Positions 15,943 through 23,597 of a stretch of 39,677 bases of DNA are shown here, piece by piece. The notes beneath the pieces were generated by a model that was not told the DNA's origin, did no database searches, and was given only the letters and a program-made list of their open reading frames with translations. The position numbers were made by a program, and so were the translations under genes. The stretch's first letter is position 1. Every line of letters starts with the position of its first letter. The stretch comes from Acidimicrobiia bacterium. GTDB lineage: Bacteria; Actinomycetota; Acidimicrobiia; Acidimicrobiales; CATQHL01. The DNA lies in assembly GCA_021296435.1 (NCBI GenBank), contig JAGWAK010000003.1, positions 1 through 39,677 of the forward strand. The letters run 5' to 3'.

Positions 15943-16686
15943 CTATCCATCGCACGCCTCGCGCAAATCGGCCAGCAGGCTCCCGGTGGCCGCCGCCAGC
16001 AACCTCCGGCGAGCCGTCGCGTCGGTCGTCGTGAGTTCTCTGCTGGTGGCGTCGACGACCTGTGCACCTGCCTCCCGGCACACCAGCATCGCTCCGAGGT
16101 AATCCCAGGGTCCGTGCGAGTGACAGTCCACGAAACCGTCGAGGCGACCGTCAGCCACCGCGCACAGATCCAACGCGGCCGCGCCGAGTGCCCGGTACTG
16201 GCGCCAGCGCAGGTGCCGGGACGGGTAGCCGGAGAGGCCGATGATCGCCTCGGACAGACTGCCGACCGACGAGGGCCGGACCGGCCGGCCGTCCCGGTGG
16301 GCCCCGCCGCCGCGGATCGCGCTATAACGCTCACCGGAGGCGAGGTTCACCACCAGCGCAGCAAGGGCCCCCCGGTCGTCCACCGCGCAGAAGCTCGTGG
16401 CGTACCAGGGGATGCCCTGCGCCGCGTTGGTGGATCCGTCGAGGGGGTCGAGCACCACGATCACGGGGCGATCGGTGCTCTGCAGCCCGGACTCCTCGCT
16501 GCAGACCCCGACTCCGGCCTCCAGCAGCGCGCGGGTCGCCACCTCGTCGGCGCGGATGTCCGAGCGGTGCTGGCCGGGCCGGGTTCCTGCCGGTCCCCAG
16601 TCCGCCAACGACGCCAAGGCATCGCTCACGGCGCGGGCGGTCTCCCCGAACAGCGATAGCAGGTCCTCCGGCGCGATGGCTGCCAC
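15943..16686 (-). CDS. Inositol monophosphatase-family phosphatase
   Basis: 247 residues from GTG 16686; the frame is open to 16821 but the added residues are not family-like. The metal-binding signature is complete: SEESG (Glu), VLDPLDGSTNAAQGIPWYATSF, and GPWDYLGAMLVCREAGAQV near the C-terminus. Enzymes of this Mg-dependent family hydrolyse inositol phosphate, histidinol phosphate, fructose bisphosphate or PAP. In actinobacteria, inositol monophosphate phosphatase supplies inositol for phosphatidylinositol, which would suit the nearby PimB, but the WDYLGA variant (usual WDxAA) leaves the substrate open. It sits 11 bases beyond the tRNA-Val gene. Confidence 0.85.
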   Translation of the reverse strand: MAAIAPEDLLSLFGETARAVSDALASLADWGPAGTRPGQHRSDIRADEVATRALLEAGVGVCSEESGLQSTDRPVIVVLDPLDGSTNAAQGIPWYATSFCAVDDRGALAALVVNLASGERYSAIRGGGAHRDGRPVRPSSVGSLSEAIIGLSGYPSRHLRWRQYRALGAAALDLCAVADGRLDGFVDCHSHGPWDYLGAMLVCREAGAQVVDATSRELTTTDATARRRLLAAATGSLLADLREACDG

Positions 16687-16780
16687 GCTAGGCCGCCTCC
16701 GGGCACTCGGGCACCCAGCACCGACAGGTAGGGTGGTCCCGCCCCAGTGCCAGCGAGTCCACACGCCGAGGAGCCGTAAA

Positions 16781-17344
16781 TTGTCCGTCGTCGACTTTCC
16801 CGGTTTCGTCACCGACCTCAAGTTCCATGCGGCCGACGGGGGGTTCCACTACCACGAGGATCACCACTGCATCGACATAACCACCGGTCGCCAGTGGTGG
16901 GAGATCCACCTCCACCCGGACTACGACTGCGATGGGCCCCTGGAGTTGCACATCGTCGCCGACCTGGACCCGCGGGTGCAGATCGCCTTCGAGGACGAGG
17001 TGAACAAACTGCCCGAGGACGCCGAGTGGCCCGAGGAAGGCTTCGATCACCTGCTGCGCCTCCACTGCCGGCTGCCGCCGCTACCCAACAGCCCAAACCT
17101 GCTGGAGTTGGCCACCGAACTCTCCGCCATCGGCGGCACGGCACTTCCCCTGCACGTCTGGGCGGCGGACACCATCGCCACTGTCACCGACGACGTCGCC
17201 AGGTCGGTGCACGTGGAATCGGAGCGGGCAGTACCGCTGGCTCATCTGGTCGGCGAGCACGACTTCCTCGACGAGATGTTCGGCCTGATCGGGACCGTCA
17301 CCCGCTATCTCCATGATCGGGCGCCCGCCTGGTTGGGCGAGTGA
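16781..17344 (+). CDS. Unrecognised His-rich protein
   Basis: I place the start at TTG 16781 because GAGGAG lies seven bases upstream (16768-16773); the open frame continues further upstream but that part overlaps the divergent phosphatase. The product has 187 residues and is acidic. Its N-terminal third contains an unusual cluster of His and Asp residues: FHYHEDHHCIDI, then WWEIHLHPDYDCD. The rest alternates strands and helices with LELATELSAIGGTALPLHVWAAD and a closing helix GLIGTVTRYLHDRAP. No signal peptide or membrane segment is seen. I do not recognise the family. The histidines suggest metal binding, an inference only. It is divergent from the phosphatase. Confidence 0.72.
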   Translation: MSVVDFPGFVTDLKFHAADGGFHYHEDHHCIDITTGRQWWEIHLHPDYDCDGPLELHIVADLDPRVQIAFEDEVNKLPEDAEWPEEGFDHLLRLHCRLPPLPNSPNLLELATELSAIGGTALPLHVWAADTIATVTDDVARSVHVESERAVPLAHLVGEHDFLDEMFGLIGTVTRYLHDRAPAWLGE

Positions 17345-17390
17345 CCCGCCGCGGCGCGGTTGCGGAGGCCCGGATCGGTACCTCGGGGCG

Positions 17391-17463
17391 TGGGCTCGGT
17401 GGGGATCGAACCCACGACCAAACGATTATGAGTCGTCTGCTCTGACCACTGAGCTACGAGCCC
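17391..17463 (-). tRNA. tRNA-Met (anticodon CAU, elongator type)
   Basis: 73 nucleotides: acceptor GGGCTCG/CGAGCCC, anticodon stem GACGA/TCGTT around CTCATAA, T-stem GTGGG/CCCAC, discriminator A, no encoded CCA. The anticodon arm ACGACTCATAATCGT is the usual one of actinobacterial elongator tRNA-Met. Initiator features (three G-C pairs in the anticodon stem, unpaired position 1-72) are absent. A tRNA-Ile2 with modified CAU is a less likely alternative. Confidence 0.93.
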
Positions 17464-17548
17464 GGCGACAACCTAGCCCCCCGGTCGCAGCACGCCCTAC
17501 CGTCGTCGCGGCGCTGTCACGGTGGTGCTGTGACGGCGGCCTCGCAAG

Positions 17549-17621
17549 CTCCGGGGGTGGGGCTCGAACCCACGACAAACGGCTTAACAGGCCGGCGCTC
17601 TGCCAACTGAGCTACCCCGGA
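17549..17621 (-). tRNA. tRNA-Asn (anticodon GUU)
   Basis: 73 nucleotides: acceptor TCCGGGG/CCCCGGA, D-arm GCTC/GAGC, loop CTGTTAA with anticodon GTT, T-stem GTGGG/CCCAC, discriminator G, no encoded CCA. The anticodon stem CCGGC/GCCGT has four pairs and a C27-U43 mismatch at its top. Confidence 0.94.
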
Positions 17622-17650
17622 TCGGGTTCCCACGATACCAGCGGGACAAC

Positions 17651-18577
17651 TCAGGATTCTCGCATGAGTTCCCGGAGTTCGTCCCCCAGACCGCTGCGCC
17701 GCAGCCGGGCAAGCGTGCGCGATTCGATCAGGCGGAGGCGCTCCTTCGTGACACCGAACTGGCTGCTCAGTTCGGCCAGCGTTCTGATGCGACCATCGAC
17801 GAGCCCGAAGCGCAGGCGCAAGAGCCGCCGCACCCGTTCATCGTCCACCGCGGCGAGCGCCTCCTCGGCCGCCTCGCGCACCGCAGCACTGTGCAGTCGC
17901 CCGATGACCACGTCGTCGGGACCGGAGTCCGGGCCGTCGGTGAGCAACTCCGCCAGCGACGTGTCCTCGCCGACCGGCGAGGACAGCGAGACGGGCGAGG
18001 CGCGCAACTCGCGCACCTGTGCCACCTGATCCTCGGAGATGTCGCAGTAGCGCGCCAGTTCGGCCAGCGTGGGCGCCCGATGATTCTCCTGCTCGAACGC
18101 CTGCTCGGCGCGGTAGATCTGCGTCGCCGCGGCCGCCAGGTGGGACGGCATGCGCACCACCGCCGCCTGGTTCTTGATGGCACCGAGCATGGCGCTGCGA
18201 ATCCAGGATCCCGCGTAGGTCGAGAATCGCCAGCCCTTTTCCGGGCGGAATCTGGTGACCGCCGCCATGAGCCCCACGTTGCCCTCCTGCACCAGGTCGG
18301 CGAACGGGACTCCTCGCCCCTGGTAGCCCCTGGCGAGGTAGACGACGAGGCGCAGGTTCGCCTCGGTCAGCCGGCGCCGTGCCGCCTCGCCCTCGCGCAC
18401 CCGCCGCCGGAGATCATTGCGGCACCCCACCTCCGGCTCATCGCCCCCATCGCCGTCCAGGATCGCCTGCGCCGCCAGCCCGTCCTGCACCTTGCGGCCC
18501 AGGGCGCACTCCTCCTCGGCGCTCAACTGCGCCATGCGGCCGATGCCGCTGAGGTAGGTGGTGAAGCCCTCGGTCAT
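17651..18577 (-). CDS. RNA polymerase sigma-70 family factor (group 2-like)
   Basis: 308 residues. Region 1.2 (TTYLSGIGRMAQLSAEEE), region 2 (RRLTEANLRLVVYLARGYQGRGVPFADLVQEGNVGLM, then FRPEKGWRFSTYAGSWIRSAML), region 3 (HRAPTLAELARYCDIS) and region 4 (RFGLVDGRIRTLAELSSQFGVTKERLRLIESRTLARLRR) are all present; region 1.1 and the long non-conserved insert are absent. Primary sigmas read STYATWWIRQAITRAI in regions 2.3-2.4; here that stretch is STYAGSWIRSAMLGAI, so the residues that touch the -12 base and help melt the -10 element differ. I therefore call it an alternative, group-2-like factor. Its ATG overlaps the dnaG stop by 4 bases, so it is translationally coupled to primase. Confidence 0.88.
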   Translation of the reverse strand: MTEGFTTYLSGIGRMAQLSAEEECALGRKVQDGLAAQAILDGDGGDEPEVGCRNDLRRRVREGEAARRRLTEANLRLVVYLARGYQGRGVPFADLVQEGNVGLMAAVTRFRPEKGWRFSTYAGSWIRSAMLGAIKNQAAVVRMPSHLAAAATQIYRAEQAFEQENHRAPTLAELARYCDISEDQVAQVRELRASPVSLSSPVGEDTSLAELLTDGPDSGPDDVVIGRLHSAAVREAAEEALAAVDDERVRRLLRLRFGLVDGRIRTLAELSSQFGVTKERLRLIESRTLARLRRSGLGDELRELMRES

Positions 18578-20367
18578 CGCCGCGGATCCTCGCCGGCGGG
18601 CGACTCCTCGGCGAGCTGCAGAACCAGCCGCTCGGCAACTTCGAGGGACCAGTTCTGGGTTCGCATCTCGGCGCAGGCGAGCTGCACCTCCGCCAAGCGG
18701 CGCCCGAGACCCGCGTCGCCGGTCGTCCGGGCCGTCCGTGTGACCTCGGTGATCCAGCGTGAGGCGACGTTGAAGACGAAGCGGCCGATCACCTGCTCGG
18801 CATGCTCGGGTGCTTCTCGCACCGAGAGCCGCGCCAGCGCCGTGGCGGCCTCACCCTCGGCGACCTCGGTCAACTGCACCAGTGGCGTGCCGTCGGCCAG
18901 GAGGCCGAAGATCCTTCCGTGGAGTTCGGAGGCGAAGAGTCCCGGGGTGATCCACGCCGGCAACTGCTCGGGGGTGTGCATGCGCAGCAGCAGGATCTGC
19001 TCCTCGATGCTCGGCTCGGAGGGTAGCGACGAACCCGCCGCCGGTGCCCCACCCCCGCCGTCGGGACCGCGCTGCCGCCGCACCCGCGCCACTTCCTCGC
19101 GGAGACCGTCCGGGGGCAGGCGACAGCGGTCGGCCACCGCCATGAGGTACTGGTCCCGGACGATCGTGCTCGGGTGCTCGTCGATCACCGCCAGCGCCGC
19201 GTCGGCCGCGCGCACCCGACCCTCGGTGGTGTTCATGTTGCCCCGCCCCAGCGCCCGATCGATCCGGTAGGCCAGGAAGGGGCGCGCCTCGGCCACCCGC
19301 TCCCGCAGGTCCTCGGCGTCGCGGCGGGCCAGGTCGTCGGGATCGCTGCCCGCCGGCAGGTCCGCCACGTACACGTCCAGCTGATGGGCGCTCTCCCACT
19401 GGTAGATCCGCTCGGCCGCGGCGGAACCCGCCGCGTCGGCGTCGAAGGCCAGCACGATCCGCTTGGTGAAGCGGGCGAGAGTCTTGACGTGATCCTCGGT
19501 GAGCGAGGTGCCGCAGGTGGCGACCGCTTGCGGCAGTTCGGCGGCGTGCAGCCCGATCACGTCGGTGTATCCCTCGCAGACGATCACCTCGCCGGCACGC
19601 ACCATGGCCTCCTTCGCCCAGTTGAGACCGTAGAGCAGACGGCTCTTGGCGTACAGCGACGACTCCGGGCTGTTCTTGTACTTGGGTCCCGAGCGTTCAC
19701 CGGCATCCGGCAGGATCCGACCGCCGAAACCAACCGGGTCGCCGCGCACGTCGAAGACCGGGAACAGCACGCGGCCGCGGAAGTTGTCGATGAGCCCACC
19801 GCGGGAGCTCACCACGGCCAGCCCCGTCTCGGTCAGGTGCTCCGCAGAGGCCTTCGACCGCAGCGCTGCGCAGAACGCGTCCCACTCCGTCGGCGCCCAA
19901 CCCACCTTGAAGCTTCGCACCTCATCGCCGGTGAGGCCGCGAGAACGCAGGTAGCCGCGCGCCGCCCCGGCGTCCGGATGATGCAGCAGCCGCTCGTGGT
20001 ACCACTCCACCGCCGTCGCCACCACCTCGGCCAACTTCTTGCGCCGCCCGCTCTGCGCCGCCTCCCCCTTGTTGTCGTAGCGGAGGGGGATGCCGGCCCG
20101 GGCGGCCAGCATCTCCACGCTGGCGGCGAAGTCGAGCCCTTCGGTCTGGCGCACGAAGGTGATGGCGTCGCCCGAGGCGCGGCAGCCGAAGCAGTAGTAG
20201 AGCCCCTCCTCGGCGTTCACCGAGAACGACGGCGTCTTCTCGGAGTGGAAGGGGCAGAGGCCCTGCCAGCGCCGCCCCGACTTGCGCAGCGCCACCGTGT
20301 TGCTGATGAGGCCGACGATGTCGGTGGCCTCGCGGACGCGGGCCACGTCCTCGGCCAGGATTCCCAC
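18574..20367 (-). CDS. dnaG: DNA primase
   Basis: Makes RNA primers at the replication fork. 597 residues, near the family norm. The CHC2 zinc finger is Cys38, His41, Cys59, Cys62 (within LCPFHSEKTPSFSV and LYYCFGCRASGD). The polymerase core has RGRVLFPVFDVRGDPVGFGGR and KYKNSPESSLYAKS; the TOPRIM part has VIVCEGYTDVIGLHAAEL and IVLAFDADAAGSAAAERI with the metal-binding Glu and Asp residues. A low-complexity linker near residue 440 (GPDGGGGAPAAGSS) leads to the C-terminal helicase-binding region. It is transcribed just before the sigma factor, echoing the dnaG-rpoD arrangement of many bacteria. 143 bases separate it from glyS; I see no gene there. Confidence 0.96.
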   Translation of the reverse strand: MGILAEDVARVREATDIVGLISNTVALRKSGRRWQGLCPFHSEKTPSFSVNAEEGLYYCFGCRASGDAITFVRQTEGLDFAASVEMLAARAGIPLRYDNKGEAAQSGRRKKLAEVVATAVEWYHERLLHHPDAGAARGYLRSRGLTGDEVRSFKVGWAPTEWDAFCAALRSKASAEHLTETGLAVVSSRGGLIDNFRGRVLFPVFDVRGDPVGFGGRILPDAGERSGPKYKNSPESSLYAKSRLLYGLNWAKEAMVRAGEVIVCEGYTDVIGLHAAELPQAVATCGTSLTEDHVKTLARFTKRIVLAFDADAAGSAAAERIYQWESAHQLDVYVADLPAGSDPDDLARRDAEDLRERVAEARPFLAYRIDRALGRGNMNTTEGRVRAADAALAVIDEHPSTIVRDQYLMAVADRCRLPPDGLREEVARVRRQRGPDGGGGAPAAGSSLPSEPSIEEQILLLRMHTPEQLPAWITPGLFASELHGRIFGLLADGTPLVQLTEVAEGEAATALARLSVREAPEHAEQVIGRFVFNVASRWITEVTRTARTTGDAGLGRRLAEVQLACAEMRTQNWSLEVAERLVLQLAEESPAGEDPRR

Positions 20368-20510
20368 GTTCAGCCTCCGCCGGCGCTCGGACCTGCGGCA
20401 ACGGTGGCGTGCGGCAGGCGGGAGAGGGTCATGCCGGCAAGTTACCAGCCGTCATTTTCCCCGGGGCAGGGTCGCCTGCGCGCCGCGCCGCTGCCGGCGG
20501 CGCCCCGGAC

Positions 20511-21884
20511 TCAGCGGGCAAGCCGTTCGTGCAGGTATCCCACCAGGTCATCGATCACCAGACGATCCTGAGCCATCGAGTCCCGCTCGCGCACGGTCAC
20601 CGCCCCGTCCTCCAACGTCTCGAAGTCCACTGTCACGCAGTAGGGGGTGCCCAGTTCGTCCTGGCGGCGGTAGCGGCGGCCGATGGACTGCGTCACGTCG
20701 AAGTCCACCATCCAGTGCGGCATCAGCCTGCCCAGCACCTCGCTGGCCCGTTCGGTGAGGTGCTCCTTGCGCGAGAGCGGCAGCACCGCCACCTGGTAGG
20801 GGGCGAGGCGAGGGTGCAGGCGCAGCACGGTCCGGGTCTCGCCGCGCACTTCCTCGGTGTGGTAGGCGGCCAGCAGGAAGGCCATCATGGCCCTCGTGGC
20901 CCCGGCCGCCGGTTCGATCACGTGGGGCACGTAGCGCTCGTCGGCGGCGGGGTCGAAGTACTCCAGCTTCTCGCCGGAGTGCTCGGCGTGGCGCCGGAGG
21001 TCGTAGTCGGTCCGGTTCGCCACGCCCTCCAGTTCGCCCCAGCCCCAGGGATAGCGGAACTCCACGTCGGAGGTGGCGTCGGAGTAGTGGCTGCGCTCGT
21101 CGGGGCCGTGGGGGCGCAGCCGCAGCAGGTCCTCGGGAATGCCCAGATCCACGTACCAGCGCAGCCGCTCGGCGCACCAGTACTCGAACCAGCGGGAGGC
21201 CTCCGCAGGAGGTACGAAGAACTCCAACTCCATCTGCTCGAACTCCCGCGTGCGGAAGATGAAGTTGCCGGGGGTTATCTCGTTGCGGAACGACTTGCCG
21301 ATCTGGGCGATGCCGAAGGGGGGTCGCAGCCGGGACGCTCGCTGCACGTTACCGAAGTTCACGAACATGCCCTGGGCGGTCTCGGGCCGCAGGTAGACCT
21401 CGGCGCCGGTCTCGACCACCGGTCCGGCATGGGTGCGGAACATGAGGTTGAACTGGCGGGGCTCGCTGAGGGTCCCCTGTGAGCCGCAGTCGGGGCAGCG
21501 TTCAGGATCCTCGAGTTGGTCCTCCCGGTGGCGGCGCCCGCACTCGCGGCACTCCACCAGCGGATCGGTGAAGCTCTCCAGGTGGCCCGACGCCTCCCAG
21601 ACCGCCGGCGGCGAGAGGATGGCGGCGTCGATCCCCACCACGTCCGGGCGCAGCTGCACCATGGCGCGCCACCAGGCCTCCTTCACGTTGCGCAGCATGA
21701 GGGCGCCGACCGGCCCGTAGTCGTAGGTGGACCGGAAGCCTCCGTAGATCTCCGCCGACTGGAAGACGAAGCCGCGCCGCTTGCACAGGTTCACGACGGC
21801 GTCGAGGCGCTCGCCGTTCTGCTCGGGGGCGAGGTCGCCCGCCGGGGTGTCCCCGGTGGATGCGGAAGGGGCTGTCTCGACCAC
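20511..21884 (-). CDS. glyS: Glycyl-tRNA synthetase (single-chain type)
   Basis: Charges tRNA-Gly. 457 residues, the homodimeric class II type found in actinobacteria rather than the two-subunit alpha/beta type. Near the N-terminus is LCKRRGFVFQSAEIYGGFRSTYDYGPVG, followed by a zinc-binding insert CRECGRRHREDQLEDPERC with CPDCGSQG. The class II motifs include RPETAQGMFVNF and GKSFRNEITPGNFIFRTREFEQMELEFF (motif 2), and IEPAAGATRAMMAFLLAAY with HPRLAPYQVAVLPL (motif 3 and anticodon-binding domain start). It ends with RDSMAQDRLVIDDLVGYL. It is followed downstream by dnaG and preceded by recO in the same direction. Confidence 0.96.
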   Translation of the reverse strand: MVETAPSASTGDTPAGDLAPEQNGERLDAVVNLCKRRGFVFQSAEIYGGFRSTYDYGPVGALMLRNVKEAWWRAMVQLRPDVVGIDAAILSPPAVWEASGHLESFTDPLVECRECGRRHREDQLEDPERCPDCGSQGTLSEPRQFNLMFRTHAGPVVETGAEVYLRPETAQGMFVNFGNVQRASRLRPPFGIAQIGKSFRNEITPGNFIFRTREFEQMELEFFVPPAEASRWFEYWCAERLRWYVDLGIPEDLLRLRPHGPDERSHYSDATSDVEFRYPWGWGELEGVANRTDYDLRRHAEHSGEKLEYFDPAADERYVPHVIEPAAGATRAMMAFLLAAYHTEEVRGETRTVLRLHPRLAPYQVAVLPLSRKEHLTERASEVLGRLMPHWMVDFDVTQSIGRRYRRQDELGTPYCVTVDFETLEDGAVTVRERDSMAQDRLVIDDLVGYLHERLAR

Positions 21885-21893
21885 GCCCGCAGG

Positions 21894-22697
21894 CTACCGG
21901 TGGGTGCGACGCCCCCTCGCCTCCCCACCGCGGTCCCCCGCGGCGCCGACGGGTCCGAGCAGGGGCGGCACGCGCAGACGTCGCTCGGTGTGCTGCTCCA
22001 GCACCGCCACGCCGAGTCGCTCCACGGCGTCGGCCGCCGCCGCCGGTGGCCGCGCCAGCGCCTCCGCCAGACGCCCCCCGAGGATCTCCTGCAGAACCGC
22101 GACGGTCTCGGCGTCGACTGCCAGCGCCGCCGGTGGCCGGCACCTCCGGCAGGTCAGGCCGCCGTGGGCGATGTCGAGGGCGACGAGCTCGGCAACCGCG
22201 CCACAGTGCACGCAGCCCTCGACGTCGGGCGCCACTCCTTCGACTTGCGCCACGCGCCACAAGAATGCGCCGACGCTGAGCGGCGACGGATGGGTCACCA
22301 GCGATTGCAGCCCGCGCCGCAGCCTGTCATAGAGGTCGGGCGCCGGCGTCCGCTCGAGGGTCAGACGGTCGACGGCTTCCAGCATCGCCATCGCCCGGCC
22401 CAGGAGCAGCAAATCCTCCCGCAGAGCGGTGAGCTGCTCCACGTCCCCCGCACTGTCCGCACCGGTGATGGTGTCGAGCTCTCCCCGTCCCCGCCACAGC
22501 GAGATGTCGACGAGACTCGCCGGCTCCAGACGCGCCCCGAATTTGCTGCGGGTGCGGCGAACGCCCTTCGCCACACCGCGGATCTTCCCGTGATCCCGCC
22601 CCAGCAGGACGATGATGCGATCCGCTTCTCCAAGCCGGTAGGTCCGCAGCACCACCGCCCGATCCCGATACGGGCCCGTCCAGTCGGGCGCGCTCAC
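21894..22697 (-). CDS. recO: DNA repair protein RecO
   Basis: Helps RecR and RecF load RecA on single-stranded DNA. 267 residues from GTG 22697. The N-terminal OB fold starts YRDRAVVLRTYRLGEADRIIVLLGRDHGKIRGVAKGVRRTRSKFG, a very typical RecO opening. The middle helical domain has LLLLGRAMAMLEAVDRLTLE. A zinc finger CVHCGAVAELVALDIAHGG with LTCRRC follows at about residue 182. The last 35 residues are Arg/Gly-rich and probably disordered. It lies 34 bases downstream of uppS and 9 bases from glyS. Confidence 0.94.
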   Translation of the reverse strand: MSAPDWTGPYRDRAVVLRTYRLGEADRIIVLLGRDHGKIRGVAKGVRRTRSKFGARLEPASLVDISLWRGRGELDTITGADSAGDVEQLTALREDLLLLGRAMAMLEAVDRLTLERTPAPDLYDRLRRGLQSLVTHPSPLSVGAFLWRVAQVEGVAPDVEGCVHCGAVAELVALDIAHGGLTCRRCRPPAALAVDAETVAVLQEILGGRLAEALARPPAAAADAVERLGVAVLEQHTERRLRVPPLLGPVGAAGDRGGEARGRRTHR

Positions 22698-22731
22698 CGG
22701 TACCCCTGTGGAGGCCGGACCCGGCGGCCGC

Positions 22732-23451
22732 TCACCTGTCCAGCCCCCCGAAGCGGCGCTCGCGTCGCTGGTACTCGGCGACCGCCTCGAACAGGTGGGT
22801 CCGGCTGAAGTCGGGCCAGAGCACGTCCAGGAAGACCATCTCGCTGTAGGCCACCTGCCAGAGCAGGAAGTTGGAGAGTCGATGCTCGCCGGAGGTCCGG
22901 ATCACCATGTCCGGGTCGGGCATGTCGGAGGTGGCGAGATTGGCGCGGATGGTGTGCTCAGTGATCTTGTCGGGCCGCGTTCCTGAGGCGACGATCCTGC
23001 GCACCGCCTCGGTCAGCTCCGCCCGAGCGCCGTAGTTGAACGCCACCGTCAGGGTTAGTCGCTTGTTGGCGGCAGTGAGCTCGGCCGCCGCATCCATCTC
23101 GGCCAGCAGGCTGCGGGCGAGGCGGCGGTCGCGCCCGCCGATGAACCGAAGCCGCACGCCGCGCTCGTGCATCTCGTCGCGCCGCGCCGCCAGGATCGAC
23201 CGGTTGAAATCCAGCAGGAAGCGCACCTCGTCGCGCGGGCGGGTCCAGTTCTCCGTCGAGAAGGCGTAGACGGTCAACCACTGCACACCGATCTCCAACG
23301 CCCCGTCGACAGTGTCGAACAGGGCGTCGAGCCCGGCCTCGTGTCCGGCGGTGCGCGGCAGCCCGCGCCGCGCCGCCCAGCGTCCGTTGCCGTCCATGAC
23401 GCACGCCACATGCGCCGGGACGGCGGAGAGATCAACACCCGAAACGCTCAT
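22732..23451 (-). CDS. uppS: Isoprenyl (undecaprenyl/decaprenyl) diphosphate synthase
   Basis: A cis-prenyltransferase that makes the polyprenyl diphosphate carrier lipid for peptidoglycan and other envelope polymers. From ATG 23451 it has 239 residues. Motifs: VACVMDGNGRWAARRGLPR with the catalytic Asp and GNGRWA, GHEAGLDALFDTV, LTVYAFSTENWTRP, LTVAFNYGARAELTEAVRRI, and the C-terminal DPDMVIRTSGEHRLSNFLLWQVAYSEMVFLDVLWPDF. The frame is open upstream to 23535, but MSVSG just before the conserved core is the better start. Chain length cannot be read from sequence. In this window it could also matter as a competitor for the isoprenoid pool with the triterpene enzyme. Confidence 0.94.
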   Translation of the reverse strand: MSVSGVDLSAVPAHVACVMDGNGRWAARRGLPRTAGHEAGLDALFDTVDGALEIGVQWLTVYAFSTENWTRPRDEVRFLLDFNRSILAARRDEMHERGVRLRFIGGRDRRLARSLLAEMDAAAELTAANKRLTLTVAFNYGARAELTEAVRRIVASGTRPDKITEHTIRANLATSDMPDPDMVIRTSGEHRLSNFLLWQVAYSEMVFLDVLWPDFSRTHLFEAVAEYQRRERRFGGLDR

Positions 23452-23585
23452 GTGACACCTGTTGGGCAAGTCGGCAAAGCGCCGTTCTTCAACGTCATTT
23501 GTAGCAGTACCCGCACCGGATGAGTGACCTCCCACATTTGGGAGTCGCGGCCCGACATCAGTCGTGCCCGCGGCGGGAGGATTGC

Positions 23586-23591
23586 TACTCT
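23586..23591 (+). promoter_or_regulatory. -10 element (TACTCT), leaderless dinG start
   Basis: TACTCT fits the actinobacterial TANNNT -10 consensus and ends six bases before GTG 23598. This is the spacing of leaderless transcripts whose first base is the start codon. No Shine-Dalgarno sequence lies at a useful distance from that GTG. Confidence 0.5.
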
Positions 23592-23597
23592 GGCCCA

